Below are positions 37,069 to 47,585 of a stretch of DNA of 64,000 nucleotides, in pieces; the first letter of the stretch is position 1; each line of letters begins with the position of its first letter. The stretch spans positions 41,196-105,195 of the forward strand of contig JAJZTF010000009.1 of the NCBI GenBank assembly GCA_021821945.1, given 5' to 3'. The position numbers and the translations under genes were made by a program. The notes beneath the pieces were generated by a model that did not search any database, was not told the DNA's origin, and was given only the letters and a program-made list of their open reading frames with translations. This DNA comes from Pseudomonadota bacterium (lineage in GTDB: Bacteria > Pseudomonadota > Gammaproteobacteria > Burkholderiales > Gallionellaceae).

Positions 37069-38460
37069 ATGGCGAACGGAAATCAATTGGTCCTGGATCT
37101 CGATCTGATACGCAGGCTGGACAAGAACGGCCCGCGTTATACCTCCTATCCCACGGCAGATCGTTTTGCCGATTCCTACGATGCAAAATCCTATGAGCAC
37201 TGGCTTGCCAAACGGGAGATAGGCGGCATCAGCCGCCCGCTGTCGCTCTACATCCATATCCCCTTCTGCAATACCCTTTGTTTCTACTGCGCCTGCAACA
37301 AGGTGATCACCAAGGACAAGAGCAAGGCTGCCGTGTATGTCGATTACCTGATCCGGGAAATGCGCATGCAGACGGCCATCCTGAAGGAAGGGCAGACGGT
37401 GGAGCAGCTGCATTTCGGCGGGGGGACGCCGACGTTCCTGTCGGACCAAGAGATACGGAAGGTGATGGCTGCGATACGCGAAAATTTCAGGCTGGTGGAC
37501 AACGGGGAATATTCCATCGAGATCGATCCGCGCAAGGTGGGGGGCGAGACCATCGCGCTTCTGGGCGAGGAGGGATTCAACCGTATCAGCCTGGGCGTGC
37601 AGGATTTCGATGACGATGTGCAGCGCGCGGTGAACCGCATACAGTCGGAAGAGGAGACGTTGCGCGTGATCCATGCCGCCCGGGAAAACGGCTTCAAGTC
37701 GGTGAGCATAGACCTGATATACGGATTGCCAAAGCAGACGCTGCAAGGCTTCGGCGTGACGCTGGATCGCGTGATCGCAGCCGACCCGGACCGTCTTTCG
37801 ATATACAACTATGCGCACATGCCGATGCTCTTCAAGCCGCAGAGGCGCATACACGAAGAAGACCTGCCGGCGCCGGAAGAGAAGCTGGATATCCTGGGCA
37901 TGGCTGTGGAAAAGCTGACTTCGGCAGGCTACGTATATATCGGCATGGACCATTTTGCAAAGCCTGAAGACGAGCTTGCGATCGCGCAGCGCCAGGGCAG
38001 GCTGCATCGCAATTTCCAGGGATATTCCACGCATTCCGATTGCGATCTCGTCGCACTCGGCGTGAGCTCCATCGGCAAGATAGGCCCCACCTACAGCCAG
38101 AATTACCGCGACCTCGAGGGATATTACGGTGCGCTAGACCGGGGAAATCTCCCCATCATGCGCGGCATGGAGCTCAATGCGGACGACCTGGTGCGCCGCG
38201 CGATCATTCAGGCACTGATGTGCCACTTCGAGATTTCAAAGTCTTCCTTCAACATCGCCTATCTGATCGACTTCGACAGCTATTTTGCGGAAGAACTCGG
38301 GGAGCTTCTCGAGTACGAACGCGAAGGGCTGCTCGAGATGTCGAAGGACTGGATAGGCGTCACCCCCAAGGGGCGCATGCTGATACGCAACATCTGCATG
38401 GTGTTCGATCGTTATCTGCGCACCCGCACCGAACACGCCCGGTATTCCAAGGTGATCTGA
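37069..38460 (+). CDS. hemN: Oxygen-independent coproporphyrinogen III oxidase
   Basis: Radical-SAM enzyme that converts coproporphyrinogen III to protoporphyrinogen IX without oxygen in haem synthesis. The 463-residue protein begins with the HemN mark GPRYTSYPTADRF. The Fe-S site PFCNTLCFYCACNK has the C-x3-C-x2-C pattern plus the adjacent cysteine typical of true HemN. FGGGTPTFL follows. Length and N-terminus exclude the shorter HemW. The gene has an FNR-type promoter and is divergent from fnr, matching need under low oxygen. Confidence 0.97.
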   Translation: MANGNQLVLDLDLIRRLDKNGPRYTSYPTADRFADSYDAKSYEHWLAKREIGGISRPLSLYIHIPFCNTLCFYCACNKVITKDKSKAAVYVDYLIREMRMQTAILKEGQTVEQLHFGGGTPTFLSDQEIRKVMAAIRENFRLVDNGEYSIEIDPRKVGGETIALLGEEGFNRISLGVQDFDDDVQRAVNRIQSEEETLRVIHAARENGFKSVSIDLIYGLPKQTLQGFGVTLDRVIAADPDRLSIYNYAHMPMLFKPQRRIHEEDLPAPEEKLDILGMAVEKLTSAGYVYIGMDHFAKPEDELAIAQRQGRLHRNFQGYSTHSDCDLVALGVSSIGKIGPTYSQNYRDLEGYYGALDRGNLPIMRGMELNADDLVRRAIIQALMCHFEISKSSFNIAYLIDFDSYFAEELGELLEYEREGLLEMSKDWIGVTPKGRMLIRNICMVFDRYLRTRTEHARYSKVI

Positions 38461-38522
38461 AATGCCTCATTCCCGCCCCGCGCGTCGGGCAGGAGTGTGG
38501 TAGCATAATCCATTTGCATGTG

Positions 38523-39182
38523 ATGATGAACAGACGCTACGATTTGATCGTGTTCGACTGGGACGGCACGCTGATGGACTCCACCGCGTTGATCGCGGGC
38601 TCCATACAGGCCGCCTGCAGGGACCTGGGTTTGAAGGTGCCAAGCGACGAGGCGGCGCGCCACGTGATAGGCCTTGGCCTCGTGCAGGCGTTGCGCCATG
38701 CGGTCCCCGATGCGCCGGAATCCATGTACGGCCAGCTGGCCGACAGGTATCGCCACCATTTTCTTGCGAAGGATCAGGAAATCCCGCTTTTCAAGGGGGC
38801 GCAGGAGACCGTTGCCGAACTGCATGGCAAGGGCTATGCGCTGGGTGTAGCGACCGGCAAGAGCGCGACAGGATTGAGCAGGGCGCTCGATGCCACGGGA
38901 ATGAGGCGCTATTTCCACGCGACGCGCACGGCGGATCGGACCCATTCAAAGCCGCATCCCGCGATGCTTTTTGAACTGATGGAGGAATTGGCTGTCAGTG
39001 CCGAACGGACGCTGATGGTGGGCGACACGACTCACGATGTGCAGCTTGCGAAAAATGCCGGCGTGGATGCGGTGGCCGTATCCCATGGCGCGCATCCGGA
39101 AGAGGAGCTGCTTGCGCTGAATCCATTGGCGCTGGTTGGCGATTTTGCGGCGCTGCGATCCTGGTTCAGGGAATGCGCTTAG
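38523..39182 (+). CDS. HAD-IA hydrolase, phosphoglycolate phosphatase-like
   Basis: A 219-residue haloacid dehalogenase phosphatase. The motifs are VFDWDGTLMDS (nucleophile Asp), VATGKS (motif II Ser/Thr), the lysine in SKPHPAMLFE and MVGDTTHDVQLAKNAG (motif IV). A helical cap lies between the first two motifs. It resembles Gph-like phosphatases, but the substrate (2-phosphoglycolate, other sugar phosphates) cannot be fixed. Two adjacent ATGs can start the gene. An open frame that continues upstream overlaps hemN and is not real. sppA follows by 21 bp. Confidence 0.9.
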   Translation: MMNRRYDLIVFDWDGTLMDSTALIAGSIQAACRDLGLKVPSDEAARHVIGLGLVQALRHAVPDAPESMYGQLADRYRHHFLAKDQEIPLFKGAQETVAELHGKGYALGVATGKSATGLSRALDATGMRRYFHATRTADRTHSKPHPAMLFELMEELAVSAERTLMVGDTTHDVQLAKNAGVDAVAVSHGAHPEEELLALNPLALVGDFAALRSWFRECA

Positions 39183-39203
39183 GACTAATGCTTGAGGAAT
39201 GAT

Positions 39204-40145
39204 ATGTCGGATCAAAACTGGGAACGCAATGTGCTGGAGAAGCTCGCGATGTCGGCAGTGCAGGAGCAGCGACGCGCGCGCCACTGGGGAATATTGTTCA
39301 AGACGCTGACGCTTTGCTATCTCTTCCTCGTGTTCTTCGCGCTGATGGGATGGATAGGAAAGAACGACGGCGCGCTGAGCACGGGCGAGCACACGGCGCT
39401 GGTGGACATGGAAGGGGTGATCGCGGCCGACAGCCCCGCGAGCGCGGACAACATGATTTCGAGCCTGCAGGACGCGTTCAAGGACAAGGACACCAAGGGC
39501 GTGATCCTCCACATCAACAGTCCGGGCGGAAGCCCGGTGCAGGCAGGCCAGATCAACGACGAGATCCGCAGGCTGCGCGCAAAGTATCCTTCGATTCCGC
39601 TTTATGTCGTGGTGGGCGACGTGTGCGCGTCAGGCGGCTATTACGTGGCGGCTGCGGCAGACAAGATCTTCGTCGACAAGGCGAGCCTGATAGGCTCGAT
39701 AGGCGTGCTGATGGACGGCTTCGGCTTCACCGGGACGATGGAGAAGCTCGGCGTTGAGCGCCGCCTCTTGACCGCAGGATCCAACAAGGGATTCCTGGAT
39801 CCGTTCTCGGCCATGCGTCCCGACCAGGAAGCCTATGCAAAGCAGATGCTGGAGCAGATACACCAGCAGTTCATCGCGGTGGTGAAGCAGGGCAGGGGGG
39901 CTAGGCTCAAGGAAACGCCGGACACCTTCAGCGGGCTCGTATGGAACGGACAGGCCGGCGTGGAGATGGGGCTTGCGGATGGCTATGGCAGCGTAGAGTC
40001 GGTCGCGCGCGATGTGATCAAGGCGGAAAATGTCGTCGATTACACAGTGAAAGAAGGGATAGCCGACAGGCTGGCCAAGCGCTTCGGCGCCGGCGTGATG
40101 AGCGCGATCGGCTACTCCGCGAGCGGCGGTTTCGCGCTGCGCTAG
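39204..40145 (+). CDS. sppA: S49-family signal peptide peptidase (SppA-like)
   Basis: Inner-membrane protease that degrades cleaved signal peptides. One N-terminal transmembrane helix (residues ~35-55, LTLCYLFLVFFALMGWIG) anchors a periplasmic ClpP-like domain. INSPGGSPVQAG, the nucleophile serine in CASGGYYVAAAADKI and GSIGVLMDGF are visible, with a lysine in AGSNKGFLDPF as likely general base. At 313 aa it is the short single-domain type. A GAGG ribosome site precedes ATG 39204. It overlaps the tesA stop by 4 bp on opposite strands. Confidence 0.93.
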   Translation: MSDQNWERNVLEKLAMSAVQEQRRARHWGILFKTLTLCYLFLVFFALMGWIGKNDGALSTGEHTALVDMEGVIAADSPASADNMISSLQDAFKDKDTKGVILHINSPGGSPVQAGQINDEIRRLRAKYPSIPLYVVVGDVCASGGYYVAAAADKIFVDKASLIGSIGVLMDGFGFTGTMEKLGVERRLLTAGSNKGFLDPFSAMRPDQEAYAKQMLEQIHQQFIAVVKQGRGARLKETPDTFSGLVWNGQAGVEMGLADGYGSVESVARDVIKAENVVDYTVKEGIADRLAKRFGAGVMSAIGYSASGGFALR

Positions 40146-40747
40146 CGCAGGAGCGGTTTCAGGTTCTGCAGCACGTTCTCCATGATGCGCGGCTGTGCGT
40201 CGGCTGAAGGATGGAGGTTGTCGGCCTGGAACTGGTCCCCTTTCACGCCTTCGAGCAGAAACGGCAGGAGTCTGATCCCCCGCTTTTTCGCAAGCCTCGC
40301 GTACATGGCATGGAATCTTTCGGTGTAAAGCGCGCCGTAATTGGGCGGCAGCCTCATGCCGACCAACAGCGCCCGGGCGTGCGCTTCGCGGATGTCCTGC
40401 AGCATGGCGTCGAGGTTTGCCTCGGTGTCCTCTATCCTGTAGCCGCGCAGGCCGTCGTTCGCGCCGAGTTCGAGGATCACGACCGAGGGGCGGTATTGCT
40501 TGAGCAGCCCTGCGATGCGCTCCCTGCCGCCCAGGGAAGTCTCGCCGCTGATGCTCGCATTGACGATCTTGAAGCCCTGGCTGTCGAGTTTCTGCTGCAG
40601 AAGATGAGGCCAGCTTTCCGCAATGTCGAGGCCGTAACCTGCGGAAAGGCTGTCGCCGAATATCAGTATATACTTTTCGGCATGCGCGGCTGCCGGCAGC
40701 CACAACATGGCCAGCAACAGGAAGGCCTTGAAGGATGAAAATTTCAT
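40142..40747 (-). CDS. tesA: Arylesterase / lysophospholipase (TesA, SGNH hydrolase)
   Basis: Periplasmic thioesterase, esterase and lysophospholipase. A signal peptide (FLLLAMLWLPAAAHA, cut near residue 23) precedes the GDSLSAGYG nucleophile block; ELGANDGL (block III) and DNLHPSA (block V, catalytic Asp/His) follow. The product is 201 aa from ATG 40747. Its start codon overlaps the divergent ybbA start codon within the sequence CATG, so each gene's upstream signals lie in the other's coding region. Confidence 0.95.
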   Translation of the reverse strand: MKFSSFKAFLLLAMLWLPAAAHAEKYILIFGDSLSAGYGLDIAESWPHLLQQKLDSQGFKIVNASISGETSLGGRERIAGLLKQYRPSVVILELGANDGLRGYRIEDTEANLDAMLQDIREAHARALLVGMRLPPNYGALYTERFHAMYARLAKKRGIRLLPFLLEGVKGDQFQADNLHPSADAQPRIMENVLQNLKPLLR

Positions 40748-41411
40748 GAGTGCAATTGTGCAGGCAATAGGCCTTGGCAAGCAAGTCACAAGCGGCGACA
40801 GGATGCTCACGATCCTGCAGGAGGTGAGTTTCTCGGCGGACGAGGGGGAAAGTGTCGCCATCGTGGGGGCTTCCGGATCGGGAAAATCGACCCTGCTGGC
40901 ATTGCTTGCGGGCCTCGATGTGCCAAGCAGCGGCACGGTGATGCTGGGCGGACACGACATTTTCAGGCTGGACGAGGACGGACGCGCGCGCGTGAGAGGC
41001 GAACTCTCAGGCTTCGTTTTCCAGTCCTTCCAGCTCCTGCCGGCCCTGAGCGCCCTCGAGAACGTGATGCTGCCCCTGGAGCTGCAGGGAGCGGCTGATG
41101 CGAAATCGCGGGCGATGGAATCCCTGGTCGCAGTGGGTCTTCAAGACCGCAGCCACCACCTGCCCAGACATCTGTCCGGCGGCGAACAGCAGCGGGTCGC
41201 GCTGGCCCGCGCCTTCGTCGTGCAGCCCAGGATCCTGTTCGCGGACGAGCCCACGGGGAATCTGGATGCGGATACGGGATCGCAGATCATCGATCTGATG
41301 TTCGGTTTGAATGGCGCAAGGGGCACGACCCTGATGCTCGTCACCCATGACGAGGCGTTGGCCAGGCGTTGCGGAAGGCAGCTTTGCCTGTCCGCAGGAC
41401 GGCTTGCCTAG
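40746..41411 (+). CDS. ybbA: ABC transporter ATP-binding protein (YbbA/LolD-like)
   Basis: A 221-residue ATPase subunit with Walker [10 protein letters not shown], signature [15 protein letters not shown] and Walker [13 protein letters not shown] with an H-loop THDEAL. It belongs to the MacB/LolD/YbbA group. In E. coli ybbA is divergent from tesA and followed by the permease ybbP. Here the next gene, proB, is on the other strand with a 4-bp 3' overlap, so no permease is adjacent. The partner, if any, is elsewhere. Confidence 0.93.
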   Translation: MSAIVQAIGLGKQVTSGDRMLTILQEVSFSADEGESVAIVGASGSGKSTLLALLAGLDVPSSGTVMLGGHDIFRLDEDGRARVRGELSGFVFQSFQLLPALSALENVMLPLELQGAADAKSRAMESLVAVGLQDRSHHLPRHLSGGEQQRVALARAFVVQPRILFADEPTGNLDADTGSQIIDLMFGLNGARGTTLMLVTHDEALARRCGRQLCLSAGRLA

Positions 41412-42526
41412 AGCAAGACGAGGTTGTCCCTGTGCACGATCTCCGCATCCCCGCCGTAGCCCAGGATGGAGGCGATCTCGCGGCTTGCATGACCCTTGAT
41501 TTGCGCCGCCTCCTCGCTGCTGTAGTTGACGAGTCCTCTTGCGATGTCCGTGCCGCTTTCGCTGACGCAGGCGATTACGGCGCCCCGCTGGAATTCTCCC
41601 TGGACTTGCTTCACGCCGATCGGCAGCAGGCTCTTGCCTTCGCTGCATATCGCCCTGATTGCACCCTCGTCCAGCACGAGCTTCCCCGCCACCTGAAGAT
41701 GGCCTGCGAGCCACTGCTTGCGCGAGGCGAGCGGGAGGGATGGGGCGACGAGCAGCGTGCCTATGGCCTCGCCCTCGAAGAGCCTTGTCAGCACGTCCGG
41801 CTCATGCCCTGATGCGATCGCCGTGTGCGCCCCGCTCTTGGATGCGCGCTTTGCGGCGAGTATCTTGGTGATCATGCCGCCCCTGCCTATGCTGCTTCCG
41901 GCCCCGCCCGCCATTTTTTCGAGCTCGGCATCTCCGGCCGTCGCCTTGCTGACCAGGGTTGCACCGGGATCCTTGCGCGGGTCGGCGGTATAGAGGCCGT
42001 TCTGGTCGGTCAGGATCACAAGGGCATCCGCGTCGATCAGGTTGGTGACCAGCGCGCCCAGCGTGTCGTTGTCGCCGAACTTGATCTCGTCGGTGACCAC
42101 GGTATCGTTTTCGTTGATGATGGGGATCACCTTGAGCGCGAGCAGGGTGGTGAGGGTTGCGCGGGCGTTGAGATAGCGCTCGCGGTCAGCCAGGTCAGCG
42201 TGCGTCAGCAGCACCTGGGCTGCATGCAGGCCATGCTTGCGAAAGCAAGTCTCGTATGCCTGGATCAGGCCCATCTGCCCCACCGCGGCGGCCGCCTGGA
42301 GCTCGTGAAGCGCAACCGGTCGGGTCCGCCAGTTGAGGCGCTGCATGCCTTCCGCGATTGCGCCACTGGACACGAGTACGACTTCGTAGCCCCGAGCATT
42401 GAGGGAGGCGATCTGGCCGGCCCAGTTGGCAAGGGCCTCGAGGTCGAGGCCCGCCCCCTGGTTGGTCACGAGGCTGCTGCCGACCTTGACGACGATGCGC
42501 CGGCAATTTGTCAGTACTGTTTTCAT
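41408..42526 (-). CDS. proB: Glutamate 5-kinase
   Basis: First enzyme of proline synthesis, making gamma-glutamyl phosphate. The amino-acid-kinase domain starts with [14 protein letters not shown] and includes [17 protein letters not shown] and [15 protein letters not shown]. The C-terminal PUA domain begins near residue 275. Length, 372 aa, is normal. ATG 42526 is preferred; ATG 42538 would add four residues, and neither has a strong ribosome site. It follows obgE on the same strand, the usual betaproteobacterial order. Confidence 0.97.
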   Translation of the reverse strand: MKTVLTNCRRIVVKVGSSLVTNQGAGLDLEALANWAGQIASLNARGYEVVLVSSGAIAEGMQRLNWRTRPVALHELQAAAAVGQMGLIQAYETCFRKHGLHAAQVLLTHADLADRERYLNARATLTTLLALKVIPIINENDTVVTDEIKFGDNDTLGALVTNLIDADALVILTDQNGLYTADPRKDPGATLVSKATAGDAELEKMAGGAGSSIGRGGMITKILAAKRASKSGAHTAIASGHEPDVLTRLFEGEAIGTLLVAPSLPLASRKQWLAGHLQVAGKLVLDEGAIRAICSEGKSLLPIGVKQVQGEFQRGAVIACVSESGTDIARGLVNYSSEEAAQIKGHASREIASILGYGGDAEIVHRDNLVLL

Positions 42527-42567
42527 CGTTGCAGTCATTTCAGAATTGTCCACTTCCTGCGCGCCTT

Positions 42568-43958
<1,391 letters not shown>

Positions 43959-43969
43959 GTTCTATCTCC

Positions 43970-44281
43970 TTATGCGGAAATGCCGTCGATGCGGATTTCG
44001 GTGTAGTTTTGACGATGCCCCTGGTTCTTCTGGTAGTGCTTGCGGCGGCGCATCTTGAAGATGCGGACCTTGTCGCCGCGACCGTGGGAGACGATGGTTG
44101 CGGCAACGGAAGCGCCTTGCAGCAGCGGCTTGCCGAGAGACAGCTTTTCGCCGTCGGATACCATCAGCACCTTGTCCAGCACGATGGCGCTGCCAACGTC
44201 GCCTTCCAAGAGTTCTACCTTCAATGTTTCGCCGGAAGCGACGCGATATTGCTTACCACCGGTTTTAATGACTGCGTACAT
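43970..44281 (-). CDS. rplU: 50S ribosomal protein L21
   Basis: A 103-residue 23S rRNA-binding protein. It begins [20 protein letters not shown] and has [19 protein letters not shown] near the C-terminus. The frame is open 12 codons upstream, but ATG 44281 is the family start with GAGGA upstream. It leads the rplU-rpmA operon from a promoter at 44364-44391. Confidence 0.99.
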   Translation of the reverse strand: MYAVIKTGGKQYRVASGETLKVELLEGDVGSAIVLDKVLMVSDGEKLSLGKPLLQGASVAATIVSHGRGDKVRIFKMRRRKHYQKNQGHRQNYTEIRIDGISA

Positions 44282-44312
44282 AACATCCTCGCTTGAATGC
44301 GGTTTTAGTTGC

Positions 44313-44334
44313 GGCATGGGCTATGGGCCATGCC
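44313..44334 (-). promoter_or_regulatory. Hairpin in the rplU 5' leader
   Basis: GGCATGG and CCATGCC form a 7-bp stem with an 8-nt loop in the ~80-nt leader between the rplU promoter and its start codon. L21 leaders in several bacteria carry structured autoregulatory elements, so this may be an r-protein leader. No known consensus could be checked. Confidence 0.4.
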
Positions 44335-44363
44335 TTCACTGAATTCGTTTTACAGAGCCGCGC

Positions 44364-44391
44364 ATTATACACAAACCTCCGCAATACGCAA
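44364..44391 (-). promoter_or_regulatory. rplU-rpmA promoter
   Basis: On the minus strand a perfect TATAAT -10 box (44364-44369) is preceded by TTGCGT (44386-44391) with a 16-bp spacer. This sigma-70 promoter lies 83 bp before the rplU ATG, the right place for the operon. Confidence 0.75.
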
Positions 44392-44482
44392 AATGGTTTT
44401 TCGCGGCGGGTTGTTGTCCCGGTTCATTGACTGCCGGCGGCTTAATGTATAGACTTTCGTTTAAACATGGAAGGAAGCATAT

Positions 44483-44737
44483 ATGTCTGAAGCCATACTC
44501 GATATCAAACGCTGGGGAAATAGCCTTGGCGTACGCCTGCCTGCGGGAGTGGCGCGCGAGGCGCATCTCCGCGTCAACCAGCGAGTGCGCATCACGGTGG
44601 AAGGAAATCACGTCGTCATCGTTCCTATGGAGGAGGAGGCGATGACGCTCGAGCAGCGGCTGGCTGCCTATGATCCTGCAAGGCATGGTGGTGAGCAGAT
44701 GGAAACGTCGGAGGCTCTTGGTGCGGAGAAGTGGTGA
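44483..44737 (+). CDS. mazE: MazE/AbrB-type antitoxin
   Basis: An 84-residue DNA-binding antitoxin. The N-terminal swapped-hairpin domain is clear: LDIKRWGNSLGVRLPAGVAR, then VRITVEGNHVVIVP. The acidic C-terminal tail (LAAYDPARHGGEQMETSE) would wrap the toxin. AAGGAAG lies before the ATG. The stop overlaps the toxin start, so the two are translationally coupled. The pair probably represses its own promoter in the 138-bp gap from rplU. Confidence 0.9.
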   Translation: MSEAILDIKRWGNSLGVRLPAGVAREAHLRVNQRVRITVEGNHVVIVPMEEEAMTLEQRLAAYDPARHGGEQMETSEALGAEKW

Positions 44738-45114
44738 CTGAAGCGGGCGCAAAGCGATGGGTGCCGGATCGGCAAGATGTCATCTGGATAGACTGCAATC
44801 CTCAGGCGGGCCGAGAAATGAAGGATGTTCATCCCTTTCTCGTGCTCTCTCCGCGCGTCTTCAACGAAAAAACGTCATTGGTGATTGGCCTGCCCATGAC
44901 GACGGCACAATACAATGTGGACAATCCGTTCGCGATGGCAGTGGGGGCTGCAACAGGCAAAAAGCTTGGGCAGACCAGCTATGTGTTATGCCATCAGCCG
45001 AAGTCCTTTGATTGGCGCCAGCGCAAGGCGAAGGCGCATCCGCTCAAGCGCTTGTCCGATGAATTGTTTGAACAGGTTTGCAAGCGGCTAAACCAGATTG
45101 TTCAGATCGGTTGA
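44734..45114 (+). CDS. mazF: MazF-type endoribonuclease toxin
   Basis: A ~126-residue mRNA interferase of the PemK/MazF family. The visible core is VIWIDCNPQAGREMKDVHPFLVLSP, GLPMTTAQYNVDNPF and LGQTSYVLCHQPKSFDW, which line the RNA-binding groove. Start is GTG 44734, overlapping the mazE stop as GTGA; GTG 44731 is one codon longer. The toxin appears intact. Cut-site specificity cannot be predicted. Confidence 0.92.
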   Translation: MTEAGAKRWVPDRQDVIWIDCNPQAGREMKDVHPFLVLSPRVFNEKTSLVIGLPMTTAQYNVDNPFAMAVGAATGKKLGQTSYVLCHQPKSFDWRQRKAKAHPLKRLSDELFEQVCKRLNQIVQIG

Positions 45115-45366
45115 GGAAATGAAGCGAAGGCTCATTGACTGATTTTGCAAGAGCGGCAGCGCCGCCGGTTTCCTTGTTTGGCATGCATGCCCCCAGGTGA
45201 CATGTTGTGCCTCAAACACATCGCAGGCCCGGCTTAACGTATGTATAAGGAGGCAAGTCAACCGTCTTTAGCATCTCATCCAGTCGCCTCTCTGCCCTGC
45301 AACTATCAACTTCTGCCCAGCGAGATATAGTCACCCTAAAAATGCCGGGAAAGCATCAGATAATCG
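45115..45366. other. Intergenic region between mazF and rho, no gene seen
   Basis: 252 bp where mazF and rho converge. A GC-rich GCGGC-AGC-GCCGC stem at about 45153-45165 and the 12-bp palindrome GGCATGCATGCC at 45180-45191 are visible. The first could be a weak mazF terminator. No open frame or RNA gene was recognised. Confidence 0.5.
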
Positions 45367-46623
45367 TCAGCGGCGCATCGAGTCGAAGAACTCGGCGTTG
45401 TTCTTGGTCGCCTTGATCTTGTCGAGCAGGAATTCCATCGCCTCGAGTTCGTCCATGGGATAGAGCAGCTTGCGCAAGAGCCAGATTCTCTGCAGCACGT
45501 CCGGCTTGATCAGGAGCTCTTCCTTGCGCGTGCCGGAGCGGTTGATGTTGATCGCAGGATAGATGCGCTTCTCGGCCATGCGGCGGTCCAGATGGATCTC
45601 CATGTTGCCCGTGCCCTTGAATTCCTCGTAGATCACGTCGTCCATGCGGCTTCCGGTGTCGACCAGGGCTGTGGCGATGATGGTCAAGCTTCCGCCTTCC
45701 TCGATGTTGCGCGCAGCGCCGAAGAAGCGCTTGGGGCGGTGCAGCGCATTCGCATCCACGCCACCCGTCAGCACCTTGCCGGATGAAGGGATCACGGTGT
45801 TGTAGGCGCGCGCCAGACGGGTGATCGAATCGAGCAGGATGATCACGTCCTTCTTGTGCTCGACCAGGCGCTTGGCCTTCTCGAGCACCATCTCGGCGAC
45901 CTGGACATGGCGGCTCGCAGGCTCGTCGAAGGTCGATGCGACCACCTCGCCGCGCACCGTGCGCGTCATCTCGGTGACCTCCTCGGGGCGTTCGTCGATC
46001 AGCAGCACGATCAGCACCGCATCAGGATTGTTCGACGAGATCGAGTGCGCGATGTGCTGCAGCATCACGGTCTTGCCGGACTTGGGCGAGGCGACCAGGA
46101 GGCCGCGCTGTCCCTTGCCTATCGGCGCGATGATGTCGATGATGCGGCCGGTGATGTTTTCCTCCGCGCGTATGTCGCGCTCCAGGATCAGCGCCTCGGT
46201 GGGAAAGAGGGGGGTGAGGTTTTCGAAGAGGATCTTGTTCTTTGCATTCTCGGGCGGCTCGCCGTTGACCTTGTCCACCTTCACCAGCGCGACATAGCGC
46301 TCGCCGTCCTTGGGCGTCCTGATCTCGCCTTCTATCGAATCGCCCGTGTGCAGGTTGAAGCGGCGTATCTGGCTCGGGCTCACGTAGATGTCGTCGGGGC
46401 CCGCGAGATAGGATGTGTCGGGCGATCTTAAAAATCCGAAGCCGTCCGGAAGGATCTCCAGCGTGCCGTCTCCATATATGCTTTCGCCTTTCTTCGCATG
46501 GCTTTTCAGCAGGGCGAACATCAGGTCCTGCTTGCGCATTCGGTTGGCGTTTTCAATCTGGTTGGCCGCGGCCAGTTCAACGAGTTCGGTGATGTGTTTG
46601 GTCTTTATGTCGGATAAATGCAT
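45367..46623 (-). CDS. rho: Transcription termination factor Rho
   Basis: A hexameric RNA helicase of 418 aa that ends many transcripts. The cold-shock RNA-binding domain spans ~50-130 ([21 protein letters not shown]). The ATPase has [17 protein letters not shown] (P-loop), [14 protein letters not shown] (Walker B region) and the Q/R loop downstream. No N-terminal insertion is present. It lies 114 bp after trxA on the same strand, the E. coli-like trxA-rho order, with a long hairpin between them. Confidence 0.99.
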   Translation of the reverse strand: MHLSDIKTKHITELVELAAANQIENANRMRKQDLMFALLKSHAKKGESIYGDGTLEILPDGFGFLRSPDTSYLAGPDDIYVSPSQIRRFNLHTGDSIEGEIRTPKDGERYVALVKVDKVNGEPPENAKNKILFENLTPLFPTEALILERDIRAEENITGRIIDIIAPIGKGQRGLLVASPKSGKTVMLQHIAHSISSNNPDAVLIVLLIDERPEEVTEMTRTVRGEVVASTFDEPASRHVQVAEMVLEKAKRLVEHKKDVIILLDSITRLARAYNTVIPSSGKVLTGGVDANALHRPKRFFGAARNIEEGGSLTIIATALVDTGSRMDDVIYEEFKGTGNMEIHLDRRMAEKRIYPAININRSGTRKEELLIKPDVLQRIWLLRKLLYPMDELEAMEFLLDKIKATKNNAEFFDSMRR

Positions 46624-46676
46624 GGCGATGCACGAGGTAGATGATGAAGTGAGGATGGAGCAGGTATGGGATCGGC

Positions 46677-46723
46677 CACCCGCATGGCCTAAGCGAAAAG
46701 CCTCTTGATGGGCTATGCGGGTG
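46677..46723 (-). promoter_or_regulatory. Long hairpin in the trxA-rho intergenic region
   Basis: CACCCGCATGGCC and GGCTATGCGGGTG form a 13-bp stem (one A-C mismatch in the minus-strand RNA, G-U in plus) with a 21-nt loop, between the trxA stop and rho start. It lacks a T-tract, so it is not a classic terminator. It may stabilise trxA mRNA or belong to the rho leader, which is autoregulated in E. coli. Confidence 0.5.
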
Positions 46724-46737
46724 CGAGAATAAACGCT

Positions 46738-47064
46738 TTAGATGTGGCTGTCAATAAATGCGGTAAGCTGCGACTTGGACAATGCGCCGACCTTGGTGGC
46801 TTCGATGTTGCCGTTCTTGAACAGCATCAGCGTGGGGATGCCGCGCACGCCGAACTTCTGCGGGGTCTGCTGGTTCTCGTCCACGTTGAGCTTGGCGACG
46901 GTCAGGCGGCCTGCGTATTCCTTGGCGACCTCGTCGAGAATCGGCGCGATCATGCGGCAGGGACCGCACCACTCAGCCCAGTAGTCGACCAGAACGGGCA
47001 GGGGCGCCTGGGTGACGTCGTTCTCGAATGTGGCATCGGTTACGTATTGTATGTGTTCGCTCAT
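46738..47064 (-). CDS. trxA: Thioredoxin 1
   Basis: A 108-residue general disulfide reductase. The active site [13 protein letters not shown] is near residues 28-40 and the cis-proline segment [11 protein letters not shown] near 74. ATG 47064 ([13 protein letters not shown]) is the family start; the open frame above it is not conserved. It is divergent from fdxA and lies upstream of rho on the same strand. Confidence 0.98.
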   Translation of the reverse strand: MSEHIQYVTDATFENDVTQAPLPVLVDYWAEWCGPCRMIAPILDEVAKEYAGRLTVAKLNVDENQQTPQKFGVRGIPTLMLFKNGNIEATKVGALSKSQLTAFIDSHI

Positions 47065-47242
47065 GTTTTGAATCTCGCTGTTTGGGTTCGAAAAAGCCAT
47101 AATCGGGTTGGAAACTCGGTGCATCGTATCTAAAAAAATGCGAGCTGTGAAGTGCGATGCAATCCTTTGTGGCGGTGTGGGAAATGGCGGGCTGCCCGCA
47201 GCTCTGCTAAAATGCCGCAAATTTTGCAACTGGAGTCCAGAC

Positions 47243-47566
47243 ATGACGTATGTGGTTTCTGAAAGCTGTATCAAATGCAAGTTCACGGATTGTGTGGATG
47301 TGTGCCCGGTGGATTGTTTCCGCGAAGGTCCGAACTTTCTGGTGATCGATCCGGACGAATGCATAGACTGCACGCTTTGTGTCGCCGAATGCCCGGTCGA
47401 GGCGATCTATGCCGAGGATGATCTGCCCGAGACCCAGCGCCATTTCACGGCCTTGAACGCGGAGCTTGCGAAGCTCTGGGCGCCCATCGTCGAAAAGAAG
47501 GATCCGCCTGCAGACGCCGAGGAGTGGATGAACGTCAAGGACAAGCTGCACCTGCTGGAAAGATGA
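47243..47566 (+). CDS. fdxA: Ferredoxin FdxA (3Fe-4S/4Fe-4S, seven-iron type)
   Basis: A 107-residue electron carrier. The N-terminus has [18 protein letters not shown] and then [16 protein letters not shown], giving the paired cysteine groups of the two clusters; the C-terminal extension ([12 protein letters not shown] onward) is typical of the Azotobacter-type ferredoxin I group. A TGGAG ribosome site precedes ATG 47243. The recombination nuclease gene starts 19 bp later. Confidence 0.97.
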   Translation: MTYVVSESCIKCKFTDCVDVCPVDCFREGPNFLVIDPDECIDCTLCVAECPVEAIYAEDDLPETQRHFTALNAELAKLWAPIVEKKDPPADAEEWMNVKDKLHLLER

Positions 47567-47585
47567 AGTTCCAGGCGGTTGCCTG

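Noticed and set aside
45180..45191. 12-bp palindrome GGCATGCATGCC
   Set aside because: Short alternating sequence of this kind can arise by chance; no gene start or promoter is close.
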